From contig DAHUYQ010000034.1 in assembly GCA_027315115.1 (NCBI GenBank), positions 1-32,125 on the forward strand: 32,125 nucleotides of DNA, written 5' to 3'. The notes under the pieces were generated by a model. That model had not been told where the DNA came from and ran no database searches. It saw only the letters and a list, made by a program, of their open reading frames with translations. Below, in pieces: positions 30,064 through 32,125 of the stretch. This stretch comes from Solirubrobacterales bacterium (GTDB lineage Bacteria; Actinomycetota; Thermoleophilia; Solirubrobacterales; Solirubrobacteraceae). Both the position numbers and the translations under genes were made by a program. How positions within the stretch are numbered: position 1 is the first letter of the stretch; each line of letters starts with the position of its first letter.

Positions 30064-31479
30064 ATGCCGCAGCGTCATCTCGACCGTTTGACCGCGATCG
30101 ACGCCTCCTTCCTGCATCAGGAGGGCCCCGACTCGCACATGCACGTCGGTGGGCTGACCATCATCGAAGGCCCGCCGCCGCCTGTCGAGGACCTGCTCGA
30201 ACAGGTCCGCCAGCGCCTGCACCTGGTGCCACGCTACCGCCAGAAGCTCGCCCACACGGCCATCGACAGCGGTCGCCCGGTGTGGGTGGACGACCCCAAC
30301 TTCAATCCCGAGTATCACGTGCGCCACACCGCGCTGCCCGCCCCAGGGCATTGGCAGCAGCTACGGGAGCTGACGGCGCGCATCTTCTCGCAGGCGCTCG
30401 ACCGCAGCAAGCCGCTGTGGGAGATGTGGCTGATCGAGGGATTGCAGGATGGGCGCTTCGCGCTGATCTCCAAGAACCATCACGCCCTGATCGACGGCAT
30501 CTCCGGGATCGACCTGGCGACCGTGCTCTTCGACCTCTCCCCCGACCCTCCGCCGATCAAGCACTCCGGGCGTCCCTGGCAGCCGCATCCGGAGCCGAGC
30601 TCGGCGGAGCTGGTCGCGGTCGGAGCGCGCGGAGCGATCCGGGCCGCGACGGAAGTGGTGGGCGGCGCGGTCGACGCCATGGCGCACCCCGATCGCGCGA
30701 TCGCCCGCGGTCGTGAAGCGGCGGAGGGCATCGGCGAGCTGATGTGGGCGGTTCTCAACCCTGCTCCCAGCACCCCGTTCAACGTCGCGATCGGCCCGCA
30801 CCGCCGCTTCGTGGGTGTCACCAACAGGCTCGAGGACTTCAAGCTGGTCAAGAACGCCTTCGGAGGCACCGTCAACGACGTCGTGCTCTCCGTCGTCACC
30901 GGCGCGCTGCGTTCCTTCCTGATCTCCAGAGGCATCCGCACGGAGGGCCTGGAGCTGCGAGCGCTGGTGCCGGTGTCTGTCAGAGCGGCCGACGAGCGCG
31001 GCCATCTCGGCAACCGGATCGCCGCCATGCGCGGGCCACTGCCTGCCTACATCGCCGATCCGGTGCAGCGGCTGCGCTTCGTCAGCCACGCGATGGCCGG
31101 CCTGAAGGAGAGCAAGCAGGCGCTCGGCGCGGAGATGATCGCCAACGTGCAGAACTTCGCGCCTCCGACGATCCTCGCCCAGGCCTCGCGCCTGAACTTC
31201 TCCACGCGTCTGTTCAACCTGATCGTGACCAACGTTCCGGGCCCGCAGTTCCCGCTGTACGTGCTCGGGCGGGAGATGCTGCACGCCTATCCGATCGCGT
31301 TCCTGCCGGAGAACCACGCTCTGGCCGTCGCGATCATGTCCTACAACGGCGAGATGAACTTCGGGCTGCTCGGCGACTTCGACGCCCTGCCCGACATCGA
31401 CTCGATCGGCGAGCACATCGCGTTGGAGCTCTCGGCGCTCGTGGCGATGGCCGCCGAGGCGACGGTCGCCTCGGCCTGA
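30064..31479 (+). CDS. Wax ester synthase / diacylglycerol acyltransferase (WS/DGAT)
   Basis: The 471-residue protein is a bifunctional acyltransferase of the WS/DGAT family, which makes triacylglycerol or wax ester storage lipid from acyl-CoA at the membrane surface. It shows the opening LTAIDASFL, KPLWEMWLIEGL, the catalytic HHALIDG (H139, H140, D144, G145), FGGTVNDVVLSVVTGALRSF, ALVPVSVR and NVPGPQFPLYVLG. All active residues are intact. ATG 30064 gives the usual N-terminus; the earlier in-frame start at 29971 overlaps ispH. TACGCT (30051-30056) lies seven bases before the ATG with no ribosome site, so the transcript may be leaderless. Divergent from ispH. Confidence 0.93.
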   Translation: MPQRHLDRLTAIDASFLHQEGPDSHMHVGGLTIIEGPPPPVEDLLEQVRQRLHLVPRYRQKLAHTAIDSGRPVWVDDPNFNPEYHVRHTALPAPGHWQQLRELTARIFSQALDRSKPLWEMWLIEGLQDGRFALISKNHHALIDGISGIDLATVLFDLSPDPPPIKHSGRPWQPHPEPSSAELVAVGARGAIRAATEVVGGAVDAMAHPDRAIARGREAAEGIGELMWAVLNPAPSTPFNVAIGPHRRFVGVTNRLEDFKLVKNAFGGTVNDVVLSVVTGALRSFLISRGIRTEGLELRALVPVSVRAADERGHLGNRIAAMRGPLPAYIADPVQRLRFVSHAMAGLKESKQALGAEMIANVQNFAPPTILAQASRLNFSTRLFNLIVTNVPGPQFPLYVLGREMLHAYPIAFLPENHALAVAIMSYNGEMNFGLLGDFDALPDIDSIGEHIALELSALVAMAAEATVASA

Positions 31480-31512
31480 AGGCGACCGGAAGCCTTGCCG
31501 GGGCCGCCGGCC

Positions 31513-31611
31513 AGACGGTCGAAGGTCGAGCGAGGCAAGCACTCAAGCGACGTGGCGTGCTTCGCACGCGAGCGAGCGGGGACGCCGCATCGCGCCGGCT
31601 GTCGGCCGTCT
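31513..31611 (-). repeat. Hairpin repeat element, copy B (after the sufT-like gene)
   Basis: The outer arms AGACGGTCGA (31513-31522) and TCGGCCGTCT (31602-31611) pair with one G-T wobble. The right arm runs into the sufT stop (TAG, 31612-31610). Inside is the common core: stem GCGTGC (31555-31560) and GCACGC (31564-31569) with a TTC loop, followed by GAGCGAGCGGGGACGC. The arrangement relative to the gene is the same as copy A relative to moeZ. It lies between convergent WS/DGAT and sufT. Confidence 0.65.
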
Positions 31612-31936
31612 AGAAGCCGAGCGCGAACTTCGCGTCCTCGGTCATCCGCTCTGGCGACCAGGGAGGCGTGAAGACCATGTTGCATTCGACGTTTTCCACG
31701 CCGTCGAGCTCGCTGACGAACTCTTCCATCTGTTCTGTGACGTGCGGTCCGATCGGGCAGGCGGGGGTCGTCAGCGTGAAGGTGACCACGACGTCTCCCC
31801 CATCGACCTCGACGCCGTAGATGAGGCCCAGCTCGACGAAGTCGAGGCCGAGCTCCGGGTCGATGACGTTGGCCAGCGCGTCCATCACGTCATCGACCGT
31901 GACGGTGGGATGATCCTTCTCAAGCTCCTCAGACAT
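31610..31936 (-). CDS. sufT: MIP18/PaaD-like Fe-S assembly factor, SufT-like
   Basis: The 108-residue protein is a DUF59/MIP18 domain protein: VDDVMDALANVIDPELGLDF, VELGLIYGVEVDGGDVVVTF, LTTPACPIGPHVTEQME and FTPPWSPERMTEDAKFALGF. Such proteins (SufT) aid maturation of Fe-S proteins; in actinobacteria they are often part of the suf cluster. Here it stands about 5 kb beyond sufB, alone. The conserved cysteine is in PACP. ATG 31936 is preferred to GTG 31942 because TACACT (31949-31944) is a good -10 seven bases upstream with no ribosome site, implying a leaderless transcript. It ends inside the arm of repeat copy B. Confidence 0.88.
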   Translation of the reverse strand: MSEELEKDHPTVTVDDVMDALANVIDPELGLDFVELGLIYGVEVDGGDVVVTFTLTTPACPIGPHVTEQMEEFVSELDGVENVECNMVFTPPWSPERMTEDAKFALGF

Positions 31937-31976
31937 GGCCACCAGTGTATCCGGCAGTGACGCCGGCCCACACGAC

Positions 31977-32125
31977 CGAGGACGCCGTCATGCGCCCGTC
32001 GGCGCCCGGAGGGACGCTGACCAAGCAGGACAAGGACGCAGCAAGCGTGGCGTGCACTAGCACGCGAGCGAGCGAGGACGCCGTCACGCGCCCGTCGGCG
32101 CCCGGACTAGAGGGACGCTGACCAA
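31977..32125. repeat. Tandem repeat containing hairpin element copy C, running off the window
   Basis: The 48-base segment at 31977-32024 (from CGAGGACGCCGTCA to GACGCTGACCAA) recurs at 32073-32125 with one substitution and a 5-base insertion, giving a period of about 96 bases. Between the two copies is hairpin core copy C: GCGTGC (32050-32055) and GCACGC (32060-32065) with an ACTA loop, preceded by AAGGACGCAGCAAGCGTG and followed by GAGCGAGCGAGGACGC. The array may continue past the window. No gene is seen at 31943-32125. Confidence 0.7.

Noticed and set aside
30361..31542. Minus-strand frame (393 codons) opposite the WS/DGAT gene
   Set aside because: Antisense shadow. The plus-strand gene has all catalytic motifs.

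Overview
The window is a GC-rich, gene-dense chromosomal segment, most likely from an actinobacterium and plausibly one of the Thermoleophilia/Solirubrobacterales. The evidence is the SUF iron-sulfur system with an Rrf2 regulator, SufU, a mycobacterial-type CysM/CysO/Mec cysteine pathway, a wax-ester-synthase/DGAT acyltransferase, a ChoD-type GMC oxidoreductase, many 1-4 nt start/stop overlaps and several apparently leaderless starts. No rRNA, tRNA, CRISPR or intact insertion sequence was seen. The lineage is an inference.

Layout. 1-2030: the end of a proline-rich protein, a small zinc-ribbon membrane protein and nadB, chained by 4-nt overlaps. 2280-2747: a small cysteine-rich protein. 2883-6376: hyuA-hyuB (hydantoinase/oxoprolinase family). 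6580-7212: a DUF1802 protein. 7225-9146 (minus): cysM, mec (JAMM protease) and a zinc-ribbon/DUF2007 membrane protein. 9298-10956: GMC oxidoreductase. 11073-12335: DUF4143 ATPase behind a palindrome-rich promoter. 12358-13996 (minus): moeZ-like rhodanese-E1 protein and cysO. 14198-18650: rrf2-sufC-sufD-sufS-sufU. 18650-25149: accessory block with unknown genes, a SEC-C protein, a broken vapC-like gene meeting a broken DUF429-like gene, a winged-helix protein, a thioesterase and hipBA. 25311-27498: sufB and a thioredoxin-fold protein. 27519-31479: orphan antitoxin-like protein, metallophosphoesterase, ispH and WES/DGAT. 31610-31936 (minus): sufT-like gene, then repeats to the window end.

How the genes work together. 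The window gathers most of a sulfur-trafficking network: MoeZ should adenylate and sulfurate CysO, CysM should use the thiocarboxylate to make cysteine on CysO, and Mec should release it. SufS/SufU mobilise cysteine sulfur and SufBCD/SufT build clusters, some of which serve IspH and NadA, the partner of NadB. Two separate DNA motifs tie this together: a 24-bp near-palindrome shared only by the rrf2 and sufB promoters, and a 19-bp promoter block shared by cysM and moeZ.

The least explained structure is a dispersed repeat with a 6-bp hairpin, in three copies (12715-12819, 31513-31611, 32025-32090). Its stem varies by paired changes. Two copies sit directly after the stop codons of moeZ and sufT, inside larger inverted repeats.
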